From an uncultured Slackia sp. (GTDB lineage Bacteria > Actinomycetota > Coriobacteriia > Coriobacteriales > Eggerthellaceae), in contig NZ_CAUHPG010000017.1 of assembly GCF_959608125.1 (NCBI RefSeq), positions 1 to 45,416 on the forward strand: DNA of 45,416 bases, written 5' to 3'. The position numbers and the translations under genes are program-made. Shown piece after piece: positions 1-8,430 of the stretch. The notes beneath the pieces were generated by a model. That model was not told the origin of the DNA and did no database searches. It worked only from the letters and a program-made list of their open reading frames with translations. Numbering within the stretch: the stretch's first letter is position 1; each line of letters starts with the position of its first letter.

Positions 1-54
1 ACCCGCGACCCCAACCTTGGCAAGGTTGTGCTCTACCAACTGAGCCATGTCCGC
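1..54 (-). tRNA. tRNA-Gly(GCC), partial at window edge
   Basis: The 5' part of a tRNA-Gly whose 3' end lies left of the window. The minus-strand sequence matches the complete copy at 757-832 base for base over the part seen, including D-arm GCTCAGTTGGTAGAGC and anticodon loop TTGCCAA (anticodon GCC). It follows tRNA-Val in the same transcript with a 3-nt spacer. Confidence 0.93.
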
Positions 55-57
55 AAA

Positions 58-132
<75 letters not shown>

Positions 133-176
133 ATTCGCTGTGGTTCGAAGCGAACCGCTCGAACCGACGAGTTGAT

Positions 177-205
177 ATATTATCCCTTGCCTGTCCTTGA
201 TGCAA
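177..205 (-). promoter_or_regulatory. Promoter of tRNA-Val/Gly copy 1
   Basis: Minus-strand sigma70-type promoter with -35 TTGCAT (200-205), a 17-bp spacer and -10 TAATAT (177-182), about 45 bp upstream of the mature tRNA-Val 5' end. The -10 and the tract downstream of it are inside the 190-bp duplicated segment, while the -35 is outside and differs between the two copies. Confidence 0.8.
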
Positions 206-715
206 GTACTTTTTTGAAAAAGTTTTCCGAGGGGACGGAAAGGCAATACACGATCGTCAACGAACATGCCCTCGATGGCAGCTCGACAGCACGACGACCT
301 CTCACGATGGCCTGGAACCGCAACGGGGAAGTCCGTGCCATCTTCGCGGCAAAAAGGTCGTACGCCGCCTGACGACAGCGCATACGGCCGCTGCACGCCC
401 ATTGCCTATACGAATCGGAATCCGCAAGCGCGCAGAAAACGCGTCGGGCTTCCCCGCGACAGCTTTTGCACCATCGCGGCGAAAGCCCGAAGTCCTACCC
501 CACCTGCCAACGGCCCCAGGAAACGCATCGCGACCATCCCCTTGGCCCACGCGAGCGCATGCGAACAATGGCGATCGGGCGCAAAACCGAGCGCCACGCA
601 CGCCTGCTTAACGGAAGCCCACGGGCATCGAGCTCGATACCCTCGGCAAACACAGCGATTTGGAATACGTTTTTCGCTCTAAAGTGCGAGCGACCGATCG
701 AATACGAAAATGATT
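206..715. other. Spacer without recognisable gene
   Basis: About 510 bp between the copy 1 promoter and the copy 2 terminator. Several short open frames exist on both strands, but none has a Shine-Dalgarno site with a plausible start, and their translations are arginine/proline/alanine-rich in the way of chance frames in GC-rich DNA. I see no repeat, tRNA remnant or known RNA motif in it. Confidence 0.5.
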
Positions 716-748
716 TGAAAAAGAAAAGGCCTCGCTTTTGCGAGGCCT
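716..748 (-). terminator. Intrinsic terminator after tRNA-Gly copy 2
   Basis: Minus-strand hairpin AGGCCTCGC-AAAA-GCGAGGCCT followed by a U-rich run (TTTTCTTTTT), starting about 8 nt past the tRNA-Gly CCA end. It ends the Val-Gly transcript. Confidence 0.88.
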
Positions 749-778
749 GCGTAATCTGGAGCGGACAACGGGGCTCGA

Positions 779-954
<176 letters not shown>

Positions 955-968
<14 letters not shown>

Positions 969-983
969 TCCGACTAAGCGCAA
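955..983 (-). promoter_or_regulatory. Promoter of tRNA-Val/Gly copy 2
   Basis: Minus-strand -35 TTGCGC (978-983), 17-bp spacer, -10 TAATAT (955-960). The layout equals that of copy 1, but the -35 hexamer differs. Confidence 0.8.
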
Positions 984-1343
984 GCACTTTTTTTAAATTT
1001 CTTTCCGAATCGGCTCGGTTTCTTGCTCGATTCCCCGATCGATATATGCGAATAGCTTGTTTCACCTAGGGAAATAGCCAATCGATTCGAAATCGGATTT
1101 TCCCTTGCACAAAAAGATGACGACGAGAAAGCAGAGCACCCCTCTGCCATTCGGCAAGCATGCACAGAAAATGACGCCGCATGATGCGCCCTATTTTCAG
1201 ACGGCATGACCCAAGCGGGCTACATGCTTCGATCCAAGCAGCGCACGAAATAAAATGCACCGCCCTGATGAGAAGATCGACCATGCAAAAGCTCGTCGTA
1301 TATGCCCGACCGACACATCGCGACACGCATAAAAGTCCTGAGG
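984..1343. other. Spacer without recognisable gene
   Basis: About 360 bp between the copy 2 tRNA promoter and the tRNA-Leu copy 1 terminator. It is less GC-rich near 990-1110. No open frame has a convincing ribosome binding site, and no structured RNA or repeat is recognised. Confidence 0.5.
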
Positions 1344-1345
1344 AA

Positions 1346-1373
1346 CAAAAAAGGCGACCTTGCGGTCGCCTTT
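1346..1373 (-). terminator. Terminator after tRNA-Leu copy 1
   Basis: Minus-strand hairpin AAGGCGACC-GCAA-GGTCGCCTT with a following T run (1346-1352 read in reverse), about 10 nt past the CCA end of tRNA-Leu. Confidence 0.88.
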
Positions 1374-1382
1374 CGGTTTCGA

Positions 1383-1471
1383 TGGTGTCGAAGGCGGGAT
1401 TTGAACCCGCACACCCGGTAAATGGGCACTAGCACCTCAAGCTAGCGTGTCTGCCGTTCCACCACTCCGAC
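1383..1471 (-). tRNA. tRNA-Leu(GAG), copy 1
   Basis: An 89-nt class II tRNA with a long variable arm. Anticodon stem CTAGC/GCTAG encloses loop TTGAGGT (anticodon GAG). Acceptor GTCGGAG pairs with CTTCGAC through one G-U wobble, and CCA is encoded. It differs from copy 2 at one base (1391), which makes the acceptor pair a wobble here and a Watson-Crick pair in copy 2. Confidence 0.96.
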
Positions 1472-1499
1472 GTGTCAGCCTTATCGGCTGCGAGTTAGT

Positions 1500-1528
1500 A
1501 TTTTATGGCAGACTGCACGCGATGGCAA
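1500..1528 (-). promoter_or_regulatory. Promoter of tRNA-Leu copy 1
   Basis: Minus-strand -35 TTGCCA (1523-1528), 17-bp spacer, -10 TAAAAT (1500-1505). Only the last bases of the -10 are shared with copy 2. Confidence 0.8.
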
Positions 1529-1815
1529 GAGGTAATTTTGAAAAAATCCCCGACAGCGCTTGCGAATGCCGAAGCAAAGCGCCGAGCAGCACAGTCGACG
1601 CAGAAACGGACGCTATGTCGCCGGCGGACGCATCATCAACCTCCCCATCGGCATCGCGCCATTCAGCTCGATCCCGGCGTCCGTCGCAAAGGCGGCATCG
1701 GGAGCCAAGGTGCATCGCTTTCCACTTCCCTCCGACTCAAAAGAGAATCGCAGGGAAACAGCGCCGCTTCGCGGCGTTTTCCAGAACGAATGCAAAGCAG
1801 GCTTTGCTGTTGAAA

Positions 1816-1843
1816 CAAAAAAGGCGACCTTGCGGTCGCCTTT
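1816..1843 (-). terminator. Terminator after tRNA-Leu copy 2
   Basis: The same hairpin and T run as at 1346-1373, carried within the 159-bp repeat. Confidence 0.88.
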
Positions 1844-1852
1844 CGGTTTCGA

Positions 1853-1941
1853 TGGTGTCGGAGGCGGGATTTGAACCCGCACACCCGGTAAATGGGCACT
1901 AGCACCTCAAGCTAGCGTGTCTGCCGTTCCACCACTCCGAC
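1853..1941 (-). tRNA. tRNA-Leu(GAG), copy 2
   Basis: An 89-nt class II tRNA, anticodon GAG, with a fully Watson-Crick acceptor stem GTCGGAG/CTCCGAC and encoded CCA. Otherwise identical to 1383-1471. Confidence 0.97.
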
Positions 1942-1969
1942 GTGTCAGCCTTATCGGCTGCGAGTTAGT

Positions 1970-1998
1970 ATTCTCGCCCAACGTCACGCTAAAGGCAA
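1970..1998 (-). promoter_or_regulatory. Promoter of tRNA-Leu copy 2
   Basis: Minus-strand -35 TTGCCT (1993-1998), 17-bp spacer, -10 GAGAAT (1970-1975). The -10 is a poorer match than TAAAAT of copy 1. It lies just past the secG stop codon, so read-through from secG may also reach this tRNA. Confidence 0.65.
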
Positions 1999-2017
1999 GA
2001 AGAAATTTAAAAAAGTT

Positions 2018-2272
2018 TTACTGCGCGATATGGCCCTGGGGGTAGATGACCATAAGAACCAGCAGCGACACCATGAAAACGACCGCGAAGATAATCGTGA
2101 TACGGTCGAGATTCTTCTCGATGATATTGGTGCCGGTCTGCGTGGAATACAGCGAGCTGGCGATCATATCGGAAACACCCGTGCCTTTGCCCGAGTGAAG
2201 CAGAACGAACACGATGAGTCCGATGCCCGACAGGGCCCAGACGACGAGAACAGCGATGAGCAACGGATTCAC
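2018..2272 (-). CDS. secG: Preprotein translocase subunit SecG
   Basis: 84-residue membrane protein of the SecYEG channel, which widens the channel cycle driven by SecA. Two hydrophobic segments (about residues 3-24 and 57-78) flank the conserved cytoplasmic loop LLHSGKGTGVSD, the family hallmark. The start chosen is GTG at 2272, because AAGGAGAAG sits just upstream of it; an upstream ATG 13 codons earlier has no such site. It lies 47 bp after aroQ on the same strand, so it may be the last gene of the aro operon transcript. No terminator is visible between it and the tRNA-Leu promoter. Confidence 0.93.
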   Translation of the reverse strand: MNPLLIAVLVVWALSGIGLIVFVLLHSGKGTGVSDMIASSLYSTQTGTNIIEKNLDRITIIFAVVFMVSLLVLMVIYPQGHIAQ

Positions 2273-2319
2273 GTTACTTCTCCTTACCGATTGTGCGAGA
2301 TAAATATACAAGCCATGAA

Positions 2320-2811
2320 TTATAGACGCTCAGCGCGGCTTTTCGCAAGGAAATCACGCAAAAACAGAAGAGCGTCCCGATAGCCTCCGATGCCGCGGCC
2401 TGTAATCGTATGCAGCGCCGCCTGGCGCACATACGAAACCTGACGGAAGTCTTCGCGCTTCTCCACCGCGGAAATATGCACCTCGACGAACGGGATGCCG
2501 ACGGCTTTCAGCGCGTCGAGGATAGCGACGGATGTATGCGTGTACGCTGCGGGGTTGATTGCGATTCCGTCATAGACGCCGTAGGCCTGCTGAATCGCAT
2601 CCACCAGGTCGCCTTCATGGTTGCTCTGATAGCATGCCGCAGTGAACCCCTCTTCTTCGGCAGTGCGCTCGACAAGATCGAGAAGCGCCTGGTAATCCTC
2701 TTTGCCGTAAATGTCGGGTTCACGCAGCCCGAGCATATTGATATTGGGTCCGTTGAGGACCAGAAACGCCGGAGCCGACACGGCCCCTGCGCAGCGACGG
2801 TCATCGCCCAT
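2320..2811 (-). CDS. aroQ: 3-dehydroquinate dehydratase, type II
   Basis: Third step of the shikimate pathway, turning 3-dehydroquinate into 3-dehydroshikimate. The 163-residue protein has type II signatures: NGPNINMLG with the REP..YG loop that carries the catalytic tyrosine, YQSNHEGDLVD, INPAAYTHTS, EVHIS with the catalytic histidine, and REDFRQVS. In the usual HISN motif the Asn is Ala here. The start at 2811 is favoured because GGAAGGA precedes it and the motif-bearing part begins about 15 residues later. It overlaps the end of aroEK by 11 bp, which suggests translational coupling. Last shikimate gene of the operon. Confidence 0.94.
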   Translation of the reverse strand: MGDDRRCAGAVSAPAFLVLNGPNINMLGLREPDIYGKEDYQALLDLVERTAEEEGFTAACYQSNHEGDLVDAIQQAYGVYDGIAINPAAYTHTSVAILDALKAVGIPFVEVHISAVEKREDFRQVSYVRQAALHTITGRGIGGYRDALLFLRDFLAKSRAERL

Positions 2812-4108
2812 CGCACACCGTCCTTCCATCTGCCTGCAACGCCGCGGCGATGCGGTCGACCACGACCTCGGGAGCCGCGTCGTTATCGATCGCCACGTCG
2901 GCCCACGCTTCATACAGCCTGCCGCGCCGCCGTGCGAGCTCTGCCACCCCCATCGCCATGCTCACCGGACGCCCGCCGCATTCTAGAAGCTCAAGCGGCC
3001 TGCGCAGCAGCACGATGACCGCGTTCTGATGGAGAAGGTCGTAGTTGCGCGGCTGCGTCACCACGCCGCCGCCGCAAGCGAGCACAAGCCCTGACGCCTT
3101 GCAGACCTCCTGCGTTGCGTCGGTCTCGTACCGGCGAAACGCCGCTTCGCCCTGCTGCTCGAATATATCGGGGATCGACACGCCCGCCATCTGTGCGATA
3201 CGGTCGTCGACATCGACGAACGGACGCCCGATCCGCTCGGCCAGAAGGGCGCCGATCGTGCTCTTCCCGCCGCCTGGCATGCCGATGAGCACGACCGAGC
3301 GCATCTCGGCCGCTACGTGAGCGATCGCATGCTCCATCAAGGAATCGTCGATCGACACGCCGCGAAATACCTCGCTAGCACGCTTGGCTTGCGCCACCAA
3401 CATGGAAAGGCCGTTCGCGCACGTGATGCCGAGCTTTTCGGCCTGCAGAAGAATCCCTGTGAGCGCCGGATTGTAGACCACATCGACCACGGCGTTCAGA
3501 CCGTCGCGGTATCCGGCGCGCATCTCCCCCGTTCGAGTGAACGGCTCCAAGTCCACAATCGACTCCGGGCAATTCGGATACATGCCGACAGGCGTCGTGT
3601 TCACCAGGATATCGGCGTCGTAATGGTCGGCGATCGTGTTGAAGCCCGCTCCGGGAAGATTACGCGAGACCACGGCGACCTCGCGCGCTCCGCGGTCGCG
3701 CAGCACCGCGCAGACGGTCTTCGACGCTCCGCCCGCACCGAGCACGAGCGCCTTGCGCCCCGCGGGATCGACCCCTGCGCGGTCGACCAAGTACGAAAAG
3801 CCGTAGTAATCGGTGTTATCGCCGTAAAGCGTGCCGCCCGGCCTGCGCACGATCGTATTGACGCATCCGATGGCGCGCGCGGCGTCGGACAGCTCGTCGC
3901 ACAACGACATGACCGTCTCTTTATACGGGATGGTCACGTTGATCCCGTCATAGCGGCCATGCAGCACGAATTCCTCGACATCCTCGGGCTCCACTTCGAA
4001 CAGACGGTATTCGTACGAGCCCAGCAAGGCATGGATCTTCGGCGAGTAGCTGTGACCGAGGGTTCTCCCCAGAAGCCCGTACACGGGCGCGTCGTCGCAG
4101 TTCCTCAT
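2801..4108 (-). CDS. aroEK: Fused shikimate dehydrogenase / shikimate kinase
   Basis: Two consecutive shikimate pathway enzymes in one 435-residue chain. Residues about 1-268 are AroE: shikimate-binding HSYS (S20, S22), NVTIPYK with K63, CVNT, GDNTDYYGF with D100 (catalytic Lys/Asp pair), and the NADP loop VLGAGGASKT (122-131). Residues about 270-435 are AroK: P-loop GMPGGGKST (276-284), DVDD (shikimate-binding Asp), FRRYE, CGGGVV and GGRPVS in the lid. The linker is only a few residues long. GGGAGG lies 8 nt before the ATG. It sits 51 bp after pheA and overlaps aroQ. Fusion would allow the shikimate intermediate to pass directly; that is inference. Confidence 0.95.
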   Translation of the reverse strand: MRNCDDAPVYGLLGRTLGHSYSPKIHALLGSYEYRLFEVEPEDVEEFVLHGRYDGINVTIPYKETVMSLCDELSDAARAIGCVNTIVRRPGGTLYGDNTDYYGFSYLVDRAGVDPAGRKALVLGAGGASKTVCAVLRDRGAREVAVVSRNLPGAGFNTIADHYDADILVNTTPVGMYPNCPESIVDLEPFTRTGEMRAGYRDGLNAVVDVVYNPALTGILLQAEKLGITCANGLSMLVAQAKRASEVFRGVSIDDSLMEHAIAHVAAEMRSVVLIGMPGGGKSTIGALLAERIGRPFVDVDDRIAQMAGVSIPDIFEQQGEAAFRRYETDATQEVCKASGLVLACGGGVVTQPRNYDLLHQNAVIVLLRRPLELLECGGRPVSMAMGVAELARRRGRLYEAWADVAIDNDAAPEVVVDRIAAALQADGRTVCDGR

Positions 4109-4159
4109 AGCCAGAGCCTCCCTTCTTCACGATTCCTACGGATGAAAACGAATGCAGCC

Positions 4160-5335
4160 TTAACGTGCCTGCTCGCGATAGCTGCCCAGATAGGAGAAGC
4201 TCTCGCATAATGGCGAAACCTGGGCGACCAGGTCGTCGAACATACCGTCGGAGGGAACCGAAGCGACGTCGACGTAGAACATGAAATCGAACCGCTTGCC
4301 AGGAATGGGCCTGCTTTCCAGCTTGAGCAGATTCGCCCCGAGCGCCGCGATCCGCGCGAGCACGCGATGAAGCGAGCCCGGCTCATGCGCAAGCACGAGC
4401 AGAAACGAGCTTCGATCGGCATCGGCCGTCATCTGGGGCGTGCGCGCCACGCAGATGAAGCGGGTGAAATTGTCCGATTCGTCCTGAACCGCATCGGCCA
4501 AGACCGACAATCCGTACAAATCGGCGCAAGCAGGCGAGGCGATCGCAGCCACGTCGCGACGCGGATCGTCTGCCACCGTGCGGGCGGCCGTGGCGGTGTT
4601 TTCGCACACTGTTGCACGCACGTCGCCGGCAAGACTTGCAATGAAGCCGTCGCATTGACGGAGCGCCTGCTCATGCGAGAAGACTTCGCGTATTTCATCG
4701 ATCCGGCAGCCTTCCTTGGCCAGCAGTGCATGTTCGATTCTCAATGAAAGAGACGACACGATGAACAATCCACGCTGCACCAGCAGATCGTAGACGCGGT
4801 TCACCGTTCCGGCGGTCGAGTTCTCGAGCGGCAGCACGGCATAATCGGCCGTACCTCGGCACACCTCGTCGCAGGCGCGCGCCCAGCTGTCGCAGAACGC
4901 GACGTCGCCTTCGGGGAACAGCGCCCGCGCCGCCGCGTGGGAATACGCTCCCGCCACGCCCTGGCACGCGGCGCGCGGCGCGGCGGGAAGGGCGCCGATT
5001 CGCGCAGGCTCGGCGGGCGACGCGGGGTCGTCTTCCAAAAGCCCATGCTGATACGCCCTGCTCATTTCCATGATGAAGTCGAACAGCGGAGCCATGTACT
5101 GTTTGAATTCGTCCGACGCGGCCTGTTGCACGGATTCGACCTTGCGCGCCTCGCGTTCGCGGTCGAGTACGGCGAGGCCCTTCGCACGCTTGTATGCGGC
5201 CACGTCGGCCGCAACGCGCATCCTCTCCTCGAAAAGCTCGACGATGCGCCCGTCGATCGCATCGATTCTTTCGCGCGATACCGCCAAATCGACAGGCTCG
5301 GCCGCGCGGATATCCGTATCGGTCTTTCGGCTCAT
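4160..5335 (-). CDS. pheA: Bifunctional chorismate mutase / prephenate dehydratase (P-protein)
   Basis: Makes prephenate from chorismate, then phenylpyruvate for phenylalanine. The 391-residue chain has an AroQ-type helical chorismate mutase (about 15-105), a prephenate dehydratase domain with LPLENSTAGTVN and the catalytic FTRF motif, and a C-terminal ACT domain with PGSLHRVL and LESRP, the Phe-binding signatures. Feedback inhibition by phenylalanine is therefore likely from family knowledge. The ATG at 5335 overlaps the aroC stop in an ATGA arrangement, which fixes the start. The mutase domain probably also supplies prephenate to TyrA, which has no mutase of its own. Confidence 0.95.
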   Translation of the reverse strand: MSRKTDTDIRAAEPVDLAVSRERIDAIDGRIVELFEERMRVAADVAAYKRAKGLAVLDREREARKVESVQQAASDEFKQYMAPLFDFIMEMSRAYQHGLLEDDPASPAEPARIGALPAAPRAACQGVAGAYSHAAARALFPEGDVAFCDSWARACDEVCRGTADYAVLPLENSTAGTVNRVYDLLVQRGLFIVSSLSLRIEHALLAKEGCRIDEIREVFSHEQALRQCDGFIASLAGDVRATVCENTATAARTVADDPRRDVAAIASPACADLYGLSVLADAVQDESDNFTRFICVARTPQMTADADRSSFLLVLAHEPGSLHRVLARIAALGANLLKLESRPIPGKRFDFMFYVDVASVPSDGMFDDLVAQVSPLCESFSYLGSYREQAR

Positions 5336-6423
5336 CGGTCCAGCCTCGCTTCCAGCATCAAGTCGTACACTGCCACGGCGCATGCGGCTTCCACCACGGG
5401 AACGGCGCGCACGGCGACGCAGGGGTCGTGACGGCCCTTCAACGCGAAATCGACATCGCGCCCTTCTTGCAAATCGACGCTGTGCTGCTCGATGAAGATC
5501 GACGACGTGGGCTTGAACGCGGCGCGCATGATCAGCGGCTCTCCCGTCGAAATGCCGCCCAGAATGCCGCCCGCGTTATTCGATTCGAACGCCACCGCGC
5601 CCGCGTCCATGCGATACGGGTCGTTGTGCTGCGAGCCGCGCATATCGGCGGCAGCGAAGCCCTTGCCGAATTCGACGCCCTTGACGGCGGGGATGCCGAA
5701 CACGATGCGCGCGATGGCGTTTTCCAACCCGTCGAACATAGGCTCGCCGATGCCGACCGGCAGCCCGACGACGGCGCATTCCACCACGCCTCCGACGCTG
5801 TCTCTGCTCGCACGCGCGGAGGCGATCGCGGCCTTCATGGCGTCGCCCGCCGCATCGTCGATGACGGGGAACTCCTTGAGACCGGGAGCCGAAACGTCGT
5901 CGCAATCGATACCCTGCGACGGCCACGCCGCATCGTCGATGCCCGCCGCACGCGCCAGATGCGCGCCCACGAAGACCCCCTGCTCGGCAAGAAGCTGTTT
6001 GGCGATGCCGCCCGCAATGCATAACGGGGCGGTCAGCCGGCCCGAAAAATGTCCGCCGCCCGCCACGTCCTGCGCGCCGCCGAATTTCACCTCTGCCACA
6101 TAGTCGGCATGGCCCGGGCGCGGCGTACGCCGCAACGCCTCGTAATCGCCGCTTCGCGTGTTAGTGTTGCGGATAACGGCGGCGAGCGGGGCGCCGCAGG
6201 TCACGCCGTCGACCAAGCCGCTCAAAAACTCAGGCAGGTCGGCTTCTTTGCGCGGCGTCGACCATGGCATGCCGCCTGGAGCGCGACGCGCGAGAAACGC
6301 CTGCAACTCGTCGAGATCGACCGCCTTGCCCGCAGGGACGCCCTCTATGACGCAGCCGATACCCGCCGAATGGCTCTGCCCGAATATCGTGACGCAGAAA
6401 TGAGCGCCGATGCGAGATGCCAT
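5332..6423 (-). CDS. aroC: Chorismate synthase
   Basis: Converts EPSP to chorismate using reduced FMN. 363 residues with RPGHADY, GGGHFSGRLTAP, DSVGG and MDAGAVAFESNNAGG, which outline the FMN and substrate site. The N-terminal signature GESHG reads GQSHS here: the catalytic histidine is kept, but Glu and the last Gly are changed. I recall similar forms in clostridial enzymes, so this is probably a clade variant and not a defect. A GAGGG ribosome site precedes the ATG at 6423. Its 3' end overlaps pheA by 4 bp. Confidence 0.95.
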   Translation of the reverse strand: MASRIGAHFCVTIFGQSHSAGIGCVIEGVPAGKAVDLDELQAFLARRAPGGMPWSTPRKEADLPEFLSGLVDGVTCGAPLAAVIRNTNTRSGDYEALRRTPRPGHADYVAEVKFGGAQDVAGGGHFSGRLTAPLCIAGGIAKQLLAEQGVFVGAHLARAAGIDDAAWPSQGIDCDDVSAPGLKEFPVIDDAAGDAMKAAIASARASRDSVGGVVECAVVGLPVGIGEPMFDGLENAIARIVFGIPAVKGVEFGKGFAAADMRGSQHNDPYRMDAGAVAFESNNAGGILGGISTGEPLIMRAAFKPTSSIFIEQHSVDLQEGRDVDFALKGRHDPCVAVRAVPVVEAACAVAVYDLMLEARLDR

Positions 6424-6480
6424 CGCTACCCTCGCCTTCCTTTCATTGCGTCCGCAGCCGTCGAAAACGACGCACGAACC

Positions 6481-7539
6481 CTACGAACACGCCTCATACA
6501 CGAAACGTCTGAAATCCTGCAAATCGAGCGGCAGCACTCGCGCGCGGCCGATGCCCTCCATAGCCGCCACGTTCATCACGCCGCCCGTGCGCTTCTTATC
6601 GGAAAGCGCTGCCTCGTAAAGCAGCTCCGGAGAAAACGGAGCGCGTGCAGACATGCCGTAGGCCTCGACGACCGACGCGACGCGCTGCGCATCGGCGACG
6701 TCGCACAGGCCGCGCGCCGCGCAGGCGCGCGCCGCCATGGCCATGCCGCTCGCCACCGCGAAACCGTGCGTGATTCGGAATTCCGACGCTTTCTCTATCG
6801 CATGGCCCAACGTATGGCCGAAATTCAGCAGCATGCGCACTCCATGCTCGCATTCATCGGCCTGCACGATATCGCGTTTGATCGCCACGCAGCGGGCGAT
6901 GACGTCGGCAAGACGAGCATCCCCTGGCACAAGCGGAGTCTCGAGCAGCGAGAATAAGCCGGCGTCGGCGATGACTCCGTATTTAACGGCTTCGGCGCAA
7001 CCATCCGTGAAAAAATGCGGCGAAAGCGTGGCGAGCACCGTCGTGTCGATCAATACGGCGGACGGCTGGAAGAATGCGCCGACCAGATTCTTTCCCTGAG
7101 GAAGATCGACCGCGGTCTTGCCGCCTACCGACGAATCGATGCAGGCCAGAAGCGACGTTGGAATCTGTATGCAGCGACAACCGCGCATGTACGTGGCCGC
7201 CGCGAACCCGGCCATATCGCCCACCACGCCGCCGCCGAGGGCCACAACCAAAGAAGACCTGGTCGAACCCGCCTTGGCCATCGCCTGCAGGCACGACCCA
7301 TAGGTCGAAAGATTTTTGGATGCCTCGCCTGCCGCGAAGACGAATTCCGACACGGCGAACCCTGCCGCGGAAAGCGAACGCATCACGCGCTCGAGATACA
7401 ACGGCGCCACGTTGCTGTCGCTTACCACGAACGCCGCATCGCCGCCGATCGAAGCGGCGAGCACGCCCGCCTCGTCGATCGAGCATTCGTCGATCGCAAC
7501 GTCGTAAGGCCTCGATGCCTCCACTCTTACCGTACTCAT
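6481..7539 (-). CDS. aroB: 3-dehydroquinate synthase
   Basis: Second shikimate step, cyclising DAHP to 3-dehydroquinate with NAD and a divalent metal. 352 residues, the usual length. Motifs seen are GGGVVGDMAGFAAATYMRG (NAD site), PTSLLACIDSSVGGKTAVD, GKNLVGAFFQP and LLNFGHTLGHAIE with metal-binding histidines. The ATG overlaps the tyrA stop codon (ATGA), and AAGGTGG lies 7 nt upstream within tyrA. A 57-bp gap separates it from aroC, without an evident promoter or terminator. Confidence 0.95.
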   Translation of the reverse strand: MSTVRVEASRPYDVAIDECSIDEAGVLAASIGGDAAFVVSDSNVAPLYLERVMRSLSAAGFAVSEFVFAAGEASKNLSTYGSCLQAMAKAGSTRSSLVVALGGGVVGDMAGFAAATYMRGCRCIQIPTSLLACIDSSVGGKTAVDLPQGKNLVGAFFQPSAVLIDTTVLATLSPHFFTDGCAEAVKYGVIADAGLFSLLETPLVPGDARLADVIARCVAIKRDIVQADECEHGVRMLLNFGHTLGHAIEKASEFRITHGFAVASGMAMAARACAARGLCDVADAQRVASVVEAYGMSARAPFSPELLYEAALSDKKRTGGVMNVAAMEGIGRARVLPLDLQDFRRFVYEACS

Positions 7540-8429
7540 AGCGTCGCCACCTTCGCGTCGGCATAGCGGCCGTCGGCACGCAGCTTGGCCTGCGACCCTT
7601 CTTCAAGCAAGTCATGCAGGACTCCGGCGTCGGCTTCGACCAGCGCTTCGCGATAACGGGCCAGTTCCGCCATCACGCAATCGAGCTCGACGACGAGGTT
7701 GTCGGCGTTGTCGAGGAACAGCTCGGTCCACATGGCCGCGTTCATTTCGGCGACGCGCGTGAGGTCTTTGTAGCTTCCCGCCGAGAACCCGCGGTGTTTC
7801 TGGGCCGTCGGGCTTTTCACGAACGCCGAGCTGACCACATGCGCAAGCTGGGACGTGTAGGCGATCAGGCGGTCGTGCATCTCAGGCGTGGTGACCGAAA
7901 ACGAGCCGAAGCCCGCAGGGATGAGAGCCTGCCGAGCGCGGACGATAAGCGCAGGATCGTAGATCGGCGGAGCGACGAGCACCATGGGCTGGCCGGCGAA
8001 CAAGTCGGCGCGCGCGGCACGGAATCCGCTTTTATGGGTGCCTGCCATGGGATGTCCGCCAAGAAACACGAAGCCCGAGCGTTCGGCCGCTTCGAAGCAC
8101 GCCTCGCAAATCGGCCGCTTCACGCCGCCGCAATCGACCACCAGCGCGTCCTCTCCGATATACGACGCCATGGAGCGCACCCAGTCTATCGTGTCCTGCG
8201 GATACAGCGCGACCACTATCAAATCGCATTCAGCAACCGTCGACTCGTCGAGCACATCCGCAACGCAGCCTTCGGCCATAGCCGCCGCAAGACTGCGCTC
8301 GTCGGCATCGGTGCCGAAAACGGTCACGCCGGCATCGGCGTACGCCTTCGCGAAAGACCCGCCGATCAGACCGAGTCCGACAACGCCTACGCGGTGCGGC
8401 ATGGCAAAGGACTCTTCTACCGAATCCAT
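7536..8429 (-). CDS. tyrA: Prephenate dehydrogenase
   Basis: Oxidative decarboxylation of prephenate to 4-hydroxyphenylpyruvate for tyrosine. 297 residues with an N-terminal Rossmann fold (VGVVGLGLIGGSFAKA) and the catalytic-histidine motif GGHPMAGTHKSGF, followed by the helical dimerisation domain. No ACT domain or fused chorismate mutase is present, unlike some relatives. The ATG at 8429 has GGAG 7 nt upstream; a second ATG 9 codons in is possible. It begins 1 bp after the aroF stop and overlaps aroB by 4 bp. Confidence 0.93.
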   Translation of the reverse strand: MDSVEESFAMPHRVGVVGLGLIGGSFAKAYADAGVTVFGTDADERSLAAAMAEGCVADVLDESTVAECDLIVVALYPQDTIDWVRSMASYIGEDALVVDCGGVKRPICEACFEAAERSGFVFLGGHPMAGTHKSGFRAARADLFAGQPMVLVAPPIYDPALIVRARQALIPAGFGSFSVTTPEMHDRLIAYTSQLAHVVSSAFVKSPTAQKHRGFSAGSYKDLTRVAEMNAAMWTELFLDNADNLVVELDCVMAELARYREALVEADAGVLHDLLEEGSQAKLRADGRYADAKVATL

Positions 8430-8430
8430 C

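Larger units (their letters stand above)
1344..1502. repeat. 159-bp direct repeat, copy 1 (tRNA-Leu unit)
   Basis: Matches 1814-1972 with one mismatch (1391 A versus 1861 G). It covers terminator, tRNA-Leu and leader up to the first bases of the -10 box. The flanks are unrelated. Confidence 0.95.
1814..1972. repeat. 159-bp direct repeat, copy 2 (tRNA-Leu unit)
   Basis: Second copy of the terminator/tRNA-Leu/leader unit, offset 470 bp from the first. The roughly 310 bp between the two copies (1503-1813) contains no recognisable gene. Confidence 0.95.

Noticed and set aside
266..682. Possible small protein genes in the 206-715 spacer
   Set aside because: Several frames overlap each other on both strands, none with a ribosome site, and their composition is that of chance GC-rich frames.
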